Source: Clostridia bacterium (GTDB lineage: Bacteria; Bacillota; Clostridia; Lachnospirales; Lachnospiraceae). Taken from it: a stretch of 64,000 nt of DNA. A program made the position numbers and the translations under genes. The notes beneath the pieces are model-generated. The model had not been told where the DNA came from. It saw only the letters and a program-made list of their open reading frames with translations, and made no database searches. Below are positions 7,371 to 16,571 of the stretch, in pieces. Positions within the stretch are counted from its first letter, which is position 1. Every line of letters starts with the position of its first letter. The DNA lies in the NCBI GenBank assembly GCA_910576325.1, contig CAJTIM010000020.1, positions 24,495-88,494 of the forward strand, written 5' to 3'.

Positions 7371-7544
7371 ATGTCTCCACGAACAGGTAGGCCGAAAGTA
7401 GATAATCCTAAAAGTAATGATGTGAAAGTAAGGCTTGATGATGAAACAATTAAACGTTTAGACAAGTATTGCTCTGAATTTGGAATAACCAGAGCTGAAG
7501 CCATACGCAGAGGAATACATTTACTTTTGACAGAACAAAAATAG
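7371..7544 (+). CDS. Ribbon-helix-helix (CopG/Arc type) repressor, 57 aa
   Basis: The beta strand DVKVRLDDETIKRLDKYCSE and the two helices (GITRAEAIRRGIHLLL) are the CopG-like ribbon-helix-helix fold; the N-terminus (MSPRTGRPKVDNPKSN) is a flexible basic arm. These proteins bind as dimers to short palindromes. A perfect inverted repeat covers its own promoter, so autorepression is likely. The gene is too short for usual ORF cut-offs. An AGAGAGTTG/CAACTCTCT hairpin (7543-7578) overlaps its stop codon. Confidence 0.85.
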   Translation: MSPRTGRPKVDNPKSNDVKVRLDDETIKRLDKYCSEFGITRAEAIRRGIHLLLTEQK

Positions 7545-7578
7545 AGAGTTGCACCGCTACCAACGAAAACAACTCTCT
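7543..7578 (+). terminator. Hairpin after the RHH gene
   Basis: AGAGAGTTG is exactly complementary to CAACTCTCT across an 18-base loop. It lacks a strong T run, so it may be a weak terminator, an mRNA 3' end stabiliser or a binding site. Confidence 0.5.
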
Positions 7579-7663
7579 ACTGGTTTTGAGGTTTCCCTCT
7601 GTGAAATATTCTATCATGGAGCGGAGCTTCTTTCAAGAACCAAATTTGAAAGGAGTTTTTATT

Positions 7664-7921
7664 ATGGAATGGAAAGTTGTAATGCCATTTTATGAAAAAT
7701 GGGCAGAAAGCGAAGAATATAAGATTGAGAGTGCCGTAGACAATCATTTATATGATGAATATACGGCGGAGATTTGTGAAGTAATTGGAAAAAAGGCATT
7801 TCACGATATAAGCGACAGTGTAGTCAATTTAAGCTGTGAAGCAGAAAGTATAGGCTTCGCTGCTGGCTTCAGACATGGCATCCTCTTTATGGCGGGCGTT
7901 TTGAAAGGCGGTGTCGCATGA
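7664..7921 (+). CDS. Hypothetical phage regulator-linked protein, 85 aa
   Basis: ATG 7664 is preferred over an upstream GTG-type start because GAAAGGAG lies directly before it. The acidic helical protein (MEWKVVMPFYEKWAESEEYK..., ending FAAGFRHGILFMAGVLKGGVA) resembles small DUF6809-like proteins common beside phage antirepressor genes, but the match is from memory. Its end overlaps the antirepressor start (ATGA), so the two are translationally coupled. Confidence 0.65.
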   Translation: MEWKVVMPFYEKWAESEEYKIESAVDNHLYDEYTAEICEVIGKKAFHDISDSVVNLSCEAESIGFAAGFRHGILFMAGVLKGGVA

Positions 7922-8766
7922 TGGTAGGTGAGATAATCAATGCAATGGCCGAACCAGAGTTCCAGACACCAATAGAGATTGCTTTGGGTGTTGATGAAAA
8001 TGGAATGACCACAGCAAAGAGACTGTATGAGTTTCTTGAACTTAATCCAAGTAATTATTCAAAATGGTATAAGAAGAATATTACAGAAAATGAGTTTGCT
8101 ATAGAAAATGAGGATTATTTTTACTCGTACCAAAGTACGAATGAACAGGGCAGAGGAAAATTTGCACAAGATTTCAAACTCACAGCCCACTTTGCCAAGA
8201 AGCTATCCATGAAAGGAACCGGGGAACGTGCGGAGCAGGCTAGGGAGTATTTCACCAGACTGGATGAGAAAATGAAAGAGCTGGCAGTCAGCCGTTCGCA
8301 GTTGTCTCCGCTGCTTCAGCTTTTAATCAACATGGAGCTGAAGCAGAAAGAGCAGGAGCAGAGGATTCTGGCACTGGAGAGCGGAAACAGCATAGGGCAG
8401 CAGGAGTCTGCGCCCAAAAGGAGCCAGAATAATTTAACGGATGCGGAACGAGAATCACGCCGATGGGTCTTAAGAGCTATTGGCAAGATTGCGGAAGGAC
8501 CCTTTTTCAATGAGCTGCCGAACCGTTATCAATTGGTATATCGAGAAAGTTATGACCGATTGGAAAGAAAAGCTGATTGTATGTTAGATGAAATAGTAGC
8601 AGATGCAAAAGATGACGCGAAGAAGAAGGGAGCATCCAAAGTAAAGATAAAGAATATCACTCGTCAGTCAGTGATTGCAGGTGATGCGGAGCTTCGGGCT
8701 AAGTATACATCCGTTATTAAGGACATGATGCTCATGTATTGTGCGAATGGAGAGGATTTATTTTAA
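7918..8766 (+). CDS. AntA/AntB-family phage antirepressor, 282 aa
   Basis: Residues 15-110 carry the AntA/AntB pattern (TPIEIALGVDENGMTTAKRLYEFLELNPSNYSKWYKKNI..., QDFKLTAHFAKKLSMKG, ERAEQAREYFTRLDEKM). The C-terminal half holds a coiled-coil (QLLINMELKQKEQEQRILALE) and a conserved helical domain (ERESRRWVLRAIGKIAEG...). Antirepressors inactivate the lysogeny repressor and so favour induction. The gene is coupled to the 85-residue gene by a 4-base overlap and follows the RHH repressor, suggesting a regulatory module controlled by that repressor. Confidence 0.85.
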   Translation: MMVGEIINAMAEPEFQTPIEIALGVDENGMTTAKRLYEFLELNPSNYSKWYKKNITENEFAIENEDYFYSYQSTNEQGRGKFAQDFKLTAHFAKKLSMKGTGERAEQAREYFTRLDEKMKELAVSRSQLSPLLQLLINMELKQKEQEQRILALESGNSIGQQESAPKRSQNNLTDAERESRRWVLRAIGKIAEGPFFNELPNRYQLVYRESYDRLERKADCMLDEIVADAKDDAKKKGASKVKIKNITRQSVIAGDAELRAKYTSVIKDMMLMYCANGEDLF

Positions 8767-8804
8767 AAATATGTAAAAAATCTAAAAGGAAGGGGGACTT
8801 CATT

Positions 8805-9026
8805 ATGACAAAAAGTGAGCTGAAAGAAGATAATCAGATGCTAGGTGAAAAGCTTGTTGAATTATATGAAAGAATAGAACATGAAAAAATAAAGAGGTTA
8901 CTAATTGGAATGATTAATGAAAGCGAGGATAGGAGATTTATTAGGCAAATACTTATCATATGTGCAACGCATAATAATATGAGGATAGAATATGGTGGGG
9001 TAGACGGAATACATTTAGTTTCTTAA
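8805..9026 (+). CDS. Hypothetical phage protein, 73 aa
   Basis: ATG 8805 follows GGAAGGGGG with suitable spacing; a longer in-frame extension into the preceding gene is unlikely. The protein is helical (SELKEDNQMLGEKLVELYERIEHEKIKRLL) and probably dimerises through that coiled-coil-like stretch. No family is recognised. A non-coding region of about 240 bases with a hairpin follows. Confidence 0.6.
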   Translation: MTKSELKEDNQMLGEKLVELYERIEHEKIKRLLIGMINESEDRRFIRQILIICATHNNMRIEYGGVDGIHLVS

Positions 9027-9267
9027 GTGGCGTAAATGAAAAAAAGTTGCAAAAAAATAAAAGATGATACAACTTTGCTATAAAAGTGTGATATTATAGT
9101 ACCATGAGAAAGGCGTTGGATAACAGTCCAGTGCCTTTTTTCATACCTCCATACCTGCCTTGTTGAGACCCAGACAGGGCAGGAACTCCCAAAGGAGAGT
9201 ATGGGAAAGGCATATTGGCAGCAGGACGCTAGGCGCCCTTTGCCAAGGAAAGTTGGAGAGCATACAG
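9027..9267 (+). other. Non-coding junction between early region and packaging genes
   Basis: No supported gene. It contains a hairpin (AAAGGC 9109-9114 with GCCTTT 9132-9137, extended by TGG/CCA, then T-rich), a likely terminator of the early region. Further on, GCAGGACGCTAGGCGCCCTT (9211-9230) is GC-rich. A late promoter recognised by the RinA/ArpU-like activator would be expected around here, but no site can be named. Confidence 0.5.
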
Positions 9268-9513
9268 ATGTTTGATTACAAGTCATCACATTGGAAACGG
9301 AAACGTGAACAAATCTTGAGAAGAGACAATTACCTCTGCCAGTGGTGCAGGAGATACGGAAGGATTGCAGAGGCGTCTACGGTTCATCACATTAAGCATG
9401 TAGATGAATACCCAGAGCTGGCCTATGAGAATGATAATCTAATTAGCCTGTGTACAGGCTGTCACAATAAAGCACATCCGGAGAAAGCAAAAAGCTTTTG
9501 GAGCAGATACTAA
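9268..9513 (+). CDS. HNH endonuclease of the packaging cluster, 81 aa
   Basis: The protein has the HNH nuclease pattern: CQWC, then STVHHIKHVDEYPELAYENDNLISLC, then GCHNKAHPEKAKSFW, with two CxxC pairs for zinc. ATG 9268 fits the family's usual start (MFDYKSSHWKRKREQILRRD); the frame is open upstream but without a better site. HNH proteins directly upstream of P27-type small terminases take part in cleavage at cos sites in many Gram-positive phages, and this position matches. Confidence 0.85.
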   Translation: MFDYKSSHWKRKREQILRRDNYLCQWCRRYGRIAEASTVHHIKHVDEYPELAYENDNLISLCTGCHNKAHPEKAKSFWSRY

Positions 9514-9532
9514 TATTGTTTGGAGGTTGCAT

Positions 9533-9976
9533 ATGGTTACATTGATTATAGGATTGCCAAGTACAGGAAAAACAAGTTATGCAAAGAATCACTTGAGGGA
9601 TGGCTTGTGCTATGATTTAGATTATCTTGCTTCTGCTTTTAGATTGCAGACTCCACATGAGGAACGGCACGATGCTGCGATAAGAATGGCAAATGACATT
9701 GCTTTTGGGTTTTACCGTAATGCCAGGGAGTATGCAGAAAATATTATCATTATTCGGGCAGCACCTAGTGTTGAAGAACTTGAGGAAATAAAGCCGGACA
9801 AGATAATCGTTATGCAGCATGAATATCAGACAAAAAGAGCAGTAACAATTCAGCATAAGAGGACGAGACTATTAGGCAGAATCTATGATGTGATTCAGTG
9901 GGCGTCCAGAAATAAAATTATTTTAGAATACCCCCCTGGTCAGAAGTCCCCAAATATTACCCCGGGAGACCGGTGA
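9533..9976 (+). CDS. Small P-loop NTPase of the packaging region, 147 aa
   Basis: ATG 9533 lies 6 bases after TGGAGG. The sequence begins with a beta strand and Walker A motif (VTLIIGLPSTGKTSYAK), followed by YDLDYLASAFRL, as in phage-encoded AAA/kinase-like ATPases of the packaging cluster. A further strand-helix unit (AENIIIIRAAPSVEELEEI, DKIIVM) is present. Its role is unknown; similar genes are common between HNH and terS in Clostridia phages. Confidence 0.7.
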   Translation: MVTLIIGLPSTGKTSYAKNHLRDGLCYDLDYLASAFRLQTPHEERHDAAIRMANDIAFGFYRNAREYAENIIIIRAAPSVEELEEIKPDKIIVMQHEYQTKRAVTIQHKRTRLLGRIYDVIQWASRNKIILEYPPGQKSPNITPGDR

Positions 9977-10040
9977 ATGGGCTACTCTTCTAAATACGCG
10001 AAATTTTTGATAAAAGGGGGTAACCCGGGAAGGAGGCCAT
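9930..10040 (+). other. Candidate cos region
   Basis: Between the P-loop gene and terS is a GC-rich stretch with TACCCCCCTGG, ATTACCCCGGG and AAAGGGGGTAACCCGGG. TTACCCC near 9957 and GGGGTAA near 10017 can pair. In HNH/P27-terminase phages the cohesive end site often lies just upstream of terS. This is only a position-based suggestion. Confidence 0.3.
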
Positions 10041-10403
10041 ATGAAAGCCGTAACATGGGTGAAGAAAATTAAACAGGCATGTGAAGAAGCCGGAACATAT
10101 CGGCCTTACTTTGATTATACAATACAGACTCTTGCCGAGATTCTGGAGAAGCGTGACGAAGCGGCTCAGTCCTATAAGGACTATGGCTCCGTCCCCCTGA
10201 TTCCGTATACCAACAAGGGAGGCTCAACCAATCTGGTAAAAAACCCGGCAATTATCCTGTGGGATGACTTGAACAAATCGGCCCTTGCCTACTGGCGAGA
10301 TCTTGGACTTACTCCTGCAGGGCTAAAGAAAATAGATGAAAAGTCTATGAAGCCGAAAAAGCGAAGCGGATTAGCGGAGGCTCTGGCGGAGCTTGGCGGC
10401 TAA
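10041..10403 (+). CDS. terS: Terminase small subunit, P27 family, 120 aa
   Basis: The middle ([40 protein letters not shown], then [23 protein letters not shown]) is the P27 small-terminase signature. These subunits bind the phage packaging site and regulate the large subunit. ATG 10041 has AAGGAGG. Its end overlaps terL by 11 bases. Confidence 0.9.
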   Translation: MKAVTWVKKIKQACEEAGTYRPYFDYTIQTLAEILEKRDEAAQSYKDYGSVPLIPYTNKGGSTNLVKNPAIILWDDLNKSALAYWRDLGLTPAGLKKIDEKSMKPKKRSGLAEALAELGG

Positions 10404-12132
10404 GAGCTATAAAGAGGCAGCGCTTACCTATGTGGATGAAGTGCTGTCAGGGAATAAGAAAGTAGGCAAAGAAATAGTTCTGGCCTGCGCCAGATTCCGG
10501 CGTGATTTGAAACGTGAGGACCTGGAGCTGCGGACCAGGGAACCCGATCTTGTAATCGGAATTATTGAAAAGACGATGGTCCATAAGCAGGGGGAGGATC
10601 TGGAAGGCCGATCTTTAATGAATACTCCGTTGTTGCTGCAGGACTGGCAGATATTCATTGTTTATAATCTGGTTGGATTTTATTATAAAGGCACCCATGA
10701 ACGCCGTTACAAAGAGGCGTTCATTTTTATTCCAAGAAAAAACGGAAAGACAACCTTTATTGCGGGCTTAGCCTGGGGCCTGGCGATTCTGGAAAGGAAG
10801 TCCGGCGCAACCATTTATATCGTTGCGGCCTCCCAGAAGCAGGCGTGTCAGTCCTTTGAGTTTATTTTGCACAGCCTGCGGGCCAAAGGAATGATAGAGG
10901 ACTTTCGAGTGCTCAATAACAATGCGGAACATTCGATCAGCTATCAATTTTTAGACGATGACGGCCGGCCGATGGGGAGCATACATATTGAGGCGCTGGC
11001 ATCCAATCCGGACGCGCAGGATTCCTTTAACTGCAATATTGCCATTGCGGATGAGATTCATGCCTTTAAAAAGGCGTCTCAGTATAACCGATTTAAGGAA
11101 GCTATGAAAGCCTACACCAATAAGCTCATGATTGGCATTACTACGGCCGGGGATGAGATCAACAGTTTTTGTTACAGACGCCTGGACTATGCGGTCAAGG
11201 TGGTGTCCGGAACCGTAGAAGATGATTCTCTCTTTTGCTTTGTGTCCAGAGCGGACAAGGATGAAAAGGGAAATGTAGATTATACAAACGCAGAGCAGCA
11301 GGAGAAAGCCAATCCCTCTTATGGAAGAACGATCCGGCCGGCCGACATTATGCAGGAATCACTTCAGGCACAGAACGATCCCCAGCAAAGGAAGGATTTT
11401 TTGAGCCGGAGCCTGAACATATACACCAGCGCTATGAAAGCGTATTTTGATTTGGATGAATTTAAGCGCAGCGATCAGAAGTACAGCTGGACTTTGGAGC
11501 AGTTGGCCCAGATGCGTATAGACTGGTTTGGCGGGGCGGATTTGTCAAAGCTTCATGATCTTACAACGTCAGCGCTGTATGGACATTATCAGGGAGTAGA
11601 TATTGTAATAGCTCATGCCTTTTTCCCGATTGTTGCCGCCCATCGGAAAGCAGATGAAGATGGGATTCCGCTGTTTGGATGGCAGGATGACGGCGTTTTG
11701 ACGATGTGTAACTCGCCTACGGTCAATGCGTCAGATGTGGTCAATTGGTTTATTAAAATGAAAAAGATGGGATTCCGGATCAAACAGGTGGGACATGATA
11801 GAAAGTTTTGTCGGGAGTACTTTATCGGCATGAAGAACGCCGGATTCAACATTATAGACCAGCCCCAGTATTTTTATCTCAAATCAGAGGGCTTCCGGCA
11901 TATTGAAAAGCAGGCCAAGGATGGGAACCTTTACTATCTCCATAATCAGGCTTATGAATATTGTGTGGAGAATGTAAGAGCAGTTGAGAAGACAGATGAT
12001 ATGATCCAGTACGAAAAAATACAGGAAGAGCACCGGATAGATCTATTTGATGCATCGGTCTTCGGATGTGTCCGCTATCTGGCAAATATGGAAAAAAGCA
12101 ATAAAGCCAAAAAGTGGTTTGGCGAAGGTTAA
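10393..12132 (+). CDS. terL: Terminase large subunit, 579 aa
   Basis: It carries an ATPase domain with Walker A-like PRKNGKTT near residue 114 and Walker B-like IAIADEIH near 216, and a C-terminal nuclease domain starting at [16 protein letters not shown] with further acidic positions near residues 490-560. It drives DNA into the prohead and makes the cuts. The start is TTG 10393 overlapping terS; no ATG is better placed. Length is typical of HK97-like large terminases. Confidence 0.95.
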   Translation: MAAKSYKEAALTYVDEVLSGNKKVGKEIVLACARFRRDLKREDLELRTREPDLVIGIIEKTMVHKQGEDLEGRSLMNTPLLLQDWQIFIVYNLVGFYYKGTHERRYKEAFIFIPRKNGKTTFIAGLAWGLAILERKSGATIYIVAASQKQACQSFEFILHSLRAKGMIEDFRVLNNNAEHSISYQFLDDDGRPMGSIHIEALASNPDAQDSFNCNIAIADEIHAFKKASQYNRFKEAMKAYTNKLMIGITTAGDEINSFCYRRLDYAVKVVSGTVEDDSLFCFVSRADKDEKGNVDYTNAEQQEKANPSYGRTIRPADIMQESLQAQNDPQQRKDFLSRSLNIYTSAMKAYFDLDEFKRSDQKYSWTLEQLAQMRIDWFGGADLSKLHDLTTSALYGHYQGVDIVIAHAFFPIVAAHRKADEDGIPLFGWQDDGVLTMCNSPTVNASDVVNWFIKMKKMGFRIKQVGHDRKFCREYFIGMKNAGFNIIDQPQYFYLKSEGFRHIEKQAKDGNLYYLHNQAYEYCVENVRAVEKTDDMIQYEKIQEEHRIDLFDASVFGCVRYLANMEKSNKAKKWFGEG

Positions 12133-12147
12133 AACGGAGGAATGGAA

Positions 12148-13344
12148 ATGAGCAGGAAACGAAAAAGAAGTATGGCGCCGGCCAGAGCGGAACCCTCACC
12201 CCAAAAGGGTATAGCCTTTGTATCAAAAGATGGATGGGATACTTTGGAGTGTGCAGGCTATGTAAGCTTGGCGAATAATCCCGAGATATGTACGGGGGTG
12301 GATACCATTGCAAGGCTTGTAGCCAGCATGACAATTCATTTGATGCAGAATACGGAAGATGGCGATATCCGCGTTAAAAATGAGTTAAGCCGGAAAGTGG
12401 ATATTAATCCAAACAGCAATATGACAAGGCGAAGCTTTATACATTGGGTTGTCAAAACACTGTTTCTGGGCGGGAATGGAAATGCTGTGGTATGGCCAAG
12501 AACAGAAAGGGGATATTTGCGTAATTTGTACCCGGTTCCTTCGGGACTTGTATCTTTTATACCGGACGGTGTGTGGGACTATAAAGTGCTCATTTCCGGG
12601 ACGGAATATGATCCGGAGGATGTTTTACATTTTACTCTAAATCCAAGTGACTATTATTCATGGAAGGGGACAGGCTATCGGGTGGTATTGGCGGATGTTG
12701 CCAATAATCTGAAACAGGCGGCAGCTACGGAAAAAGGGTTTATGTCCTCTAAATGGAAACCGTCCATTATTGTTAAAGTAGACGCTATGACGGATGAATT
12801 TTCCAGCCCGGAGGGAAGGCGCAAGCTCCTGAATGAATATGCCGGTTCTGCGGAGGCCGGGGAACCCTGGCTGATTCCGGCGGAGCAGTTTTCTGTGGAA
12901 CAGGTGAAGCCGTTGAGCTTATCGGATCTTGCCCTGGCCGATTTTGTGAAGCTGGACAAAACCACGGTTGCATCGATTCTTGGAGTTCCGCCCTTTGTCC
13001 TTGGTATCGGGGACTTTAAAAGAGATGCCTGGAATAATTTTATTAGTTCTACGATAATGCCCATAGCACAGGGCATTGAGCAGGAAATGAGCAAAAAGCT
13101 GCTGTACAGCCCGGATCTGTTTTTCCGGTTTAATTCCCGGAGCCTGTACAACTATGATTTAAAGGATATGGCCGCCGTAGCGGATGATCAATACATCCGC
13201 GGAATTATGACAGGAAATGAAGTAAGGGATTGGATAGGGCTTTCACCGCTTCCCGGGCTGAATGAACTGATAATTTTGGAGAACTACATACCCAGAGGCA
13301 TGATAGGAGATCAAAAAAAGCTGAATGGAGGTGATGACCAGTGA
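12148..13344 (+). CDS. Portal protein, HK97 family, 398 aa
   Basis: Residues include the family pattern IARLVASMTIHLMQ, 'VDINPNSNMTRRSFIHWVVKTLFLGGNGNAVV' and 'VASILGVPPFVLGIGD'. ATG 12148 is used because GGAGG 12136-12140 is 7 bases before it; ATG 12142 is too close. The dodecameric portal is the DNA entry channel at one capsid vertex and docks the terminase. The stop overlaps the protease start. Confidence 0.93.
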   Translation: MSRKRKRSMAPARAEPSPQKGIAFVSKDGWDTLECAGYVSLANNPEICTGVDTIARLVASMTIHLMQNTEDGDIRVKNELSRKVDINPNSNMTRRSFIHWVVKTLFLGGNGNAVVWPRTERGYLRNLYPVPSGLVSFIPDGVWDYKVLISGTEYDPEDVLHFTLNPSDYYSWKGTGYRVVLADVANNLKQAAATEKGFMSSKWKPSIIVKVDAMTDEFSSPEGRRKLLNEYAGSAEAGEPWLIPAEQFSVEQVKPLSLSDLALADFVKLDKTTVASILGVPPFVLGIGDFKRDAWNNFISSTIMPIAQGIEQEMSKKLLYSPDLFFRFNSRSLYNYDLKDMAAVADDQYIRGIMTGNEVRDWIGLSPLPGLNELIILENYIPRGMIGDQKKLNGGDDQ

Positions 13345-13922
13345 TAAGCACAAGAACGGCGGTTCCTTTGGAGAATGGCTTTCAGACCAGAGAGGAGAAT
13401 GGGAATCTTTACATAGACGGATATTTTTCAGTTTTTGGAAGCAAGTACTGGCTCTGGAAAGATGCATATGAAACCATTGAGCCCGGGGCTTTTGATTTGG
13501 AGACTGACAGGGATGTCCGGGCGTTGGTGAATCATGATACAACTCTTGTACTGGGGCGCACTACGGCGGGAACGCTGACCCTTAAGGCGGATGATAAGGG
13601 ATTGTGGGGAAGCGTCTTGATTAATCCGAAGGATCAGGATGCGGTCAATCTCTACGAACGCGTGAAGAGGGGGGATGTGACCCAGTGCTCCTTTGGATTT
13701 GACATTCTGGATCAGGAAGTGGAATATGCAAAAGAGCAGCCTACGGTTTGGAGAGTCAAAAGAGTAAAATTGTATGAGGTTACAGTGGCAACATTCCCGG
13801 CTTATGAGGATACGTCCGTAGAGGCCAGGAAAAAGGATTATGAATCCATAAGGGAAAAGGAAATAACGAATTGGCGGCATCAGATGATGGCCCGCCTGAA
13901 AGGAGAACAAAATGGCGCTTAA
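13341..13922 (+). CDS. Prohead maturation protease, HK97 family, 193 aa
   Basis: GTG 13341 lies after GGAGGTG and overlaps the portal stop. The serine protease pattern is present: VRALVNHDTTLVLGRT with the histidine and VTQCSFGFDI with the nucleophile serine. It removes the delta (scaffold-like) region of the capsid precursor. The C-terminus is basic and disordered. It overlaps the capsid gene by 11 bases. Confidence 0.9.
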   Translation: MISTRTAVPLENGFQTREENGNLYIDGYFSVFGSKYWLWKDAYETIEPGAFDLETDRDVRALVNHDTTLVLGRTTAGTLTLKADDKGLWGSVLINPKDQDAVNLYERVKRGDVTQCSFGFDILDQEVEYAKEQPTVWRVKRVKLYEVTVATFPAYEDTSVEARKKDYESIREKEITNWRHQMMARLKGEQNGA

Positions 13923-15594
13923 AGCATTGATGCTGAGCAGACGCATTGAGGACAAGAAAAAAGAACTTGTTCGTCTGCGGGAAAAGGATCAGGAATTTGA
14001 AACCCGTGAAAAAGAACTGGAAACAGCCATAGGAGAGGCTGTGACCGATGAGGAGAAGCAGACAGTCTCGGAGGAAGTAGAAACCTTTGATACGGAAAAG
14101 GCTTCCCATGATGAGGCAAAGTCTGCGCTGGAAACCGAGATTGAGGGTCTGGAGCAGGAGCTTGCGGAAATAGAAAGAAAAAAACCGGATGTAAAGACAC
14201 CGGAGAAAACCGAAAGGAGAGATGGTAAAATGGCGGTTATTAACATTCGTTCCCTGCCTATGAATCAGAGGGCTTTTGATGCGCTCCCGATGGAGAACAG
14301 GGCGGCTATACTGGAGCGGGAGGATATGAAAAGCTTCCTGGTCCAGATTCGGAGCTATAAAGGACAGGAAAGGGCCGTGCAGGGAACAGAACTTACAATT
14401 CCGATTGTGATCCTGGATTTGATAGCGGAAAATATGTACCGCTATTCAAAGCTGCTGCATCGTGTCCGCGTGCGTCCTGTGAATGGCGTGGCGCGTCAGA
14501 CAATTGCCGGCACAATTCCCGAAGCCGTATGGACGGAGATGTGCGGAGCGCTCAATGAACTTAGTTTTGGCTTTAATCAGGTTTCCGTCGACGGTTTCAA
14601 GGTAGGCGGATTCATTCCTGTGTGCAACAGTATTTTAGATGACAGCGATGTGAACCTGGCTTCCTGGATTGTGGAGATGCTGTCGGAAAGCATTGGATTG
14701 GCTATGGATAAAGCGATCCTTTACGGAAAAGGCGCAGCGTCTAAGATGCCTCTTGGTATCGTGACGAGACTGGCTCAGACTTCCAGGCCCAGCGATTACC
14801 CAGCCAATGCTCCGGACTGGGTGAACTTATCGGTCAGCAATATCGTAAAGGTGGACAGCACAAAAGATCCGGTTGAATTTTGGGCGGATCTGGCGATGGC
14901 TACTGGCAATACCTTTACCAGATATAGCAGAGGGCGTCAGTTCTGGGCTATGAACAGCAGGACCTATGCAAAGCTGCGGTCTAAGCTTATAACCTTTACG
15001 GCCTCGGGTGATCTGGTAGCGAGATTCCCCGGTGTAATGCCGATTATTGACGGTGATGTAGATGTACTGGAATTTATGCCGGATGGCGACATTATTGGCG
15101 GCTATGGAGATCTCTACCTGTTGGCGCTTCGGGCCGGCATGGTGATTGAGAGCAGCAGGGAGGTCCAGTTTATTCAGGACAATACTGTATTTAAAGCAAC
15201 CGAGAGAGCGGACGGACAACCGGTGATTCCGGGGGCCTTTGTTGCAATTAACATCAACAATGTAGACGTAACTACGGTTATGGATTTTGTGGGCGATAAA
15301 GCCAATGACGCGCAGTTGCTCAAACTGGTGATTGGAAACGAAACGATGACGCCTGAGTTTAATGGATTGGTCTATGCGTATACAATTACAGCTTCCGCCG
15401 CCGCTGATAAGGTTGAGGCTACTTCCGTTCAGTCAGATGCTAAAATTGCAATTTCTTACAAGGGAGAGAATGTAAAGAACGGCGGAACCGTGACATGGGA
15501 GGCAGACGGGAACGCCCATCCTTTAACTGTGACAGTAAAGAATGGCAATGCAATAAGAGTTTATACAGTCAATGTGACAAAGGCATCCGCTTAA
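13912..15594 (+). CDS. Major capsid protein, HK97 fold, with delta domain and C-terminal beta-sandwich, 560 aa
   Basis: Residues 1-105 are a coiled coil (delta domain) acting as scaffold and probably removed by the upstream protease near GKMAVINIRSL. Residues about 106-470 are the HK97 capsid fold (TIPIVILDLIAENMYRYSKL, VDGFKVGGFIPVCNSILDDS). The last 90 residues (LLKLVIGNETMTPEF..., VTWEADGNAHPLTVTVKNG) look like a cadherin/Ig-like beta-sandwich, likely displayed on the capsid surface to stabilise it or hold carbohydrates. At 560 residues it is longer than the usual 390-420 because of this extra domain. Confidence 0.92.
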   Translation: MALKALMLSRRIEDKKKELVRLREKDQEFETREKELETAIGEAVTDEEKQTVSEEVETFDTEKASHDEAKSALETEIEGLEQELAEIERKKPDVKTPEKTERRDGKMAVINIRSLPMNQRAFDALPMENRAAILEREDMKSFLVQIRSYKGQERAVQGTELTIPIVILDLIAENMYRYSKLLHRVRVRPVNGVARQTIAGTIPEAVWTEMCGALNELSFGFNQVSVDGFKVGGFIPVCNSILDDSDVNLASWIVEMLSESIGLAMDKAILYGKGAASKMPLGIVTRLAQTSRPSDYPANAPDWVNLSVSNIVKVDSTKDPVEFWADLAMATGNTFTRYSRGRQFWAMNSRTYAKLRSKLITFTASGDLVARFPGVMPIIDGDVDVLEFMPDGDIIGGYGDLYLLALRAGMVIESSREVQFIQDNTVFKATERADGQPVIPGAFVAININNVDVTTVMDFVGDKANDAQLLKLVIGNETMTPEFNGLVYAYTITASAAADKVEATSVQSDAKIAISYKGENVKNGGTVTWEADGNAHPLTVTVKNGNAIRVYTVNVTKASA

Positions 15595-15607
15595 GGAGGT
15601 GCAGGAT

Positions 15608-15877
15608 TTGGCCGATGAAGCAGTTCTGGAGATTTTGAAAATAAATCTCCAGATTTCTACCGATAAATTAGACAGTTATTTATCTGGCCTGATTTCAGCG
15701 GCCGGAGAGTACATAAAGACGGAAGGTATCGCCCTGCAGGATACCCCGGGGGATCGTAATCTTGTTTGCATGTATGCAGCATATTTATATCGTAAGCGCA
15801 GAGAGGACGGGCCTATGCCCCGATCTCTGCGCTGGGCGTTAAATAACAGGCTGTTCAGCCAGAAAGCGGGCGGATAA
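15608..15877 (+). CDS. Head-tail connector (gp6-like), 89 aa
   Basis: TTG 15608 is chosen: AAGGAGG at 15593-15599 is 8 bases before it, while the GTG at 15599 overlaps that site. Helical pattern EAVLEILKINLQISTDKLDSYLSGLISAAGEYI matches the gp6-like adaptor family that forms the ring under the portal. The stop overlaps the next ATG (TAATG). Confidence 0.85.
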   Translation: MADEAVLEILKINLQISTDKLDSYLSGLISAAGEYIKTEGIALQDTPGDRNLVCMYAAYLYRKRREDGPMPRSLRWALNNRLFSQKAGG

Positions 15878-16182
15878 TGGATGGAGTTGTAAAGCTGATA
15901 AAAGAAAACTACGTTCAGGATGAGATTGGTCAGATGATTCCATCGGAAACCGAAACGGAGATTTACGTGGAGATTCTTTCTGTGACCCGCAGCGAGTGGG
16001 CGGCGGCAAGCCGGGACGGTTTGAACCCGGCCATTATGCTTAGGACCCAACGGATCAATTATTCAGGGGAACGTATAGCAGAGCTTGAGGGTGTCAGGTA
16101 TGGGGTGTACCGGACCTATACCCCGCCTGATTCGGATCTCATTGAGATTTATTTGGAAGAAAAGGCCGGTGTAACAGGATGA
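15877..16182 (+). CDS. Head closure / head-tail joining protein, 101 aa
   Basis: The small beta-rich protein (VVKLIKENYVQDEIGQMIPSETETEIYVEILSVTRSEW...) matches the phage head-tail adaptor family (SPP1 gp16-like stopper). Its pattern 'IGQMIPSETETEIY' is typical. It is coupled to the upstream connector and, by ATGA, to the next gene, as usual in this module. Confidence 0.8.
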   Translation: MDGVVKLIKENYVQDEIGQMIPSETETEIYVEILSVTRSEWAAASRDGLNPAIMLRTQRINYSGERIAELEGVRYGVYRTYTPPDSDLIEIYLEEKAGVTG

Positions 16183-16571
16183 GGAAACATATCCGGCCGG
16201 AGGAACTGGCTGTTGTGATTGCGGCGGAGCTGTCCAATTATTCACAGGAAGTTACAGACCAATTGAAACAGGATATACAAGATGTGGCCAAAGAATGTGT
16301 CAAAGACATTAAAGCGTCTGCTCCCCGGAAGTCCGGGAAATATAGGCGGGGGTGGAAGATGAAGGTTGTCTTTGAGAATATCGAGGATATCCGGATAAAG
16401 ATTTACAACTCCGCGAAACCTCGCTTGGCCCACCTGTTGGAGTTTGGGCATGACATTAAGAAAAGAGGAAGAAAAGTGGGATATGTAGATGGAATAACCC
16501 ATATCTATTCTGCGGAACAGAAGGCGGCGAAAGCTCTTGAGAAAAAGGCGAAAGTGGCGGTGAAGAGATAA
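16179..16571 (+). CDS. HK97 gp10-like tail-completion protein, 130 aa
   Basis: The pattern APRKSGKYRRGWKMKVV... AHLLEFGHDIKKRGRK is that of HK97 gp10-like proteins, which complete the neck-tail interface. The start overlaps the preceding stop by four bases. The final 30 residues are basic. Confidence 0.88.
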   Translation: MRKHIRPEELAVVIAAELSNYSQEVTDQLKQDIQDVAKECVKDIKASAPRKSGKYRRGWKMKVVFENIEDIRIKIYNSAKPRLAHLLEFGHDIKKRGRKVGYVDGITHIYSAEQKAAKALEKKAKVAVKR

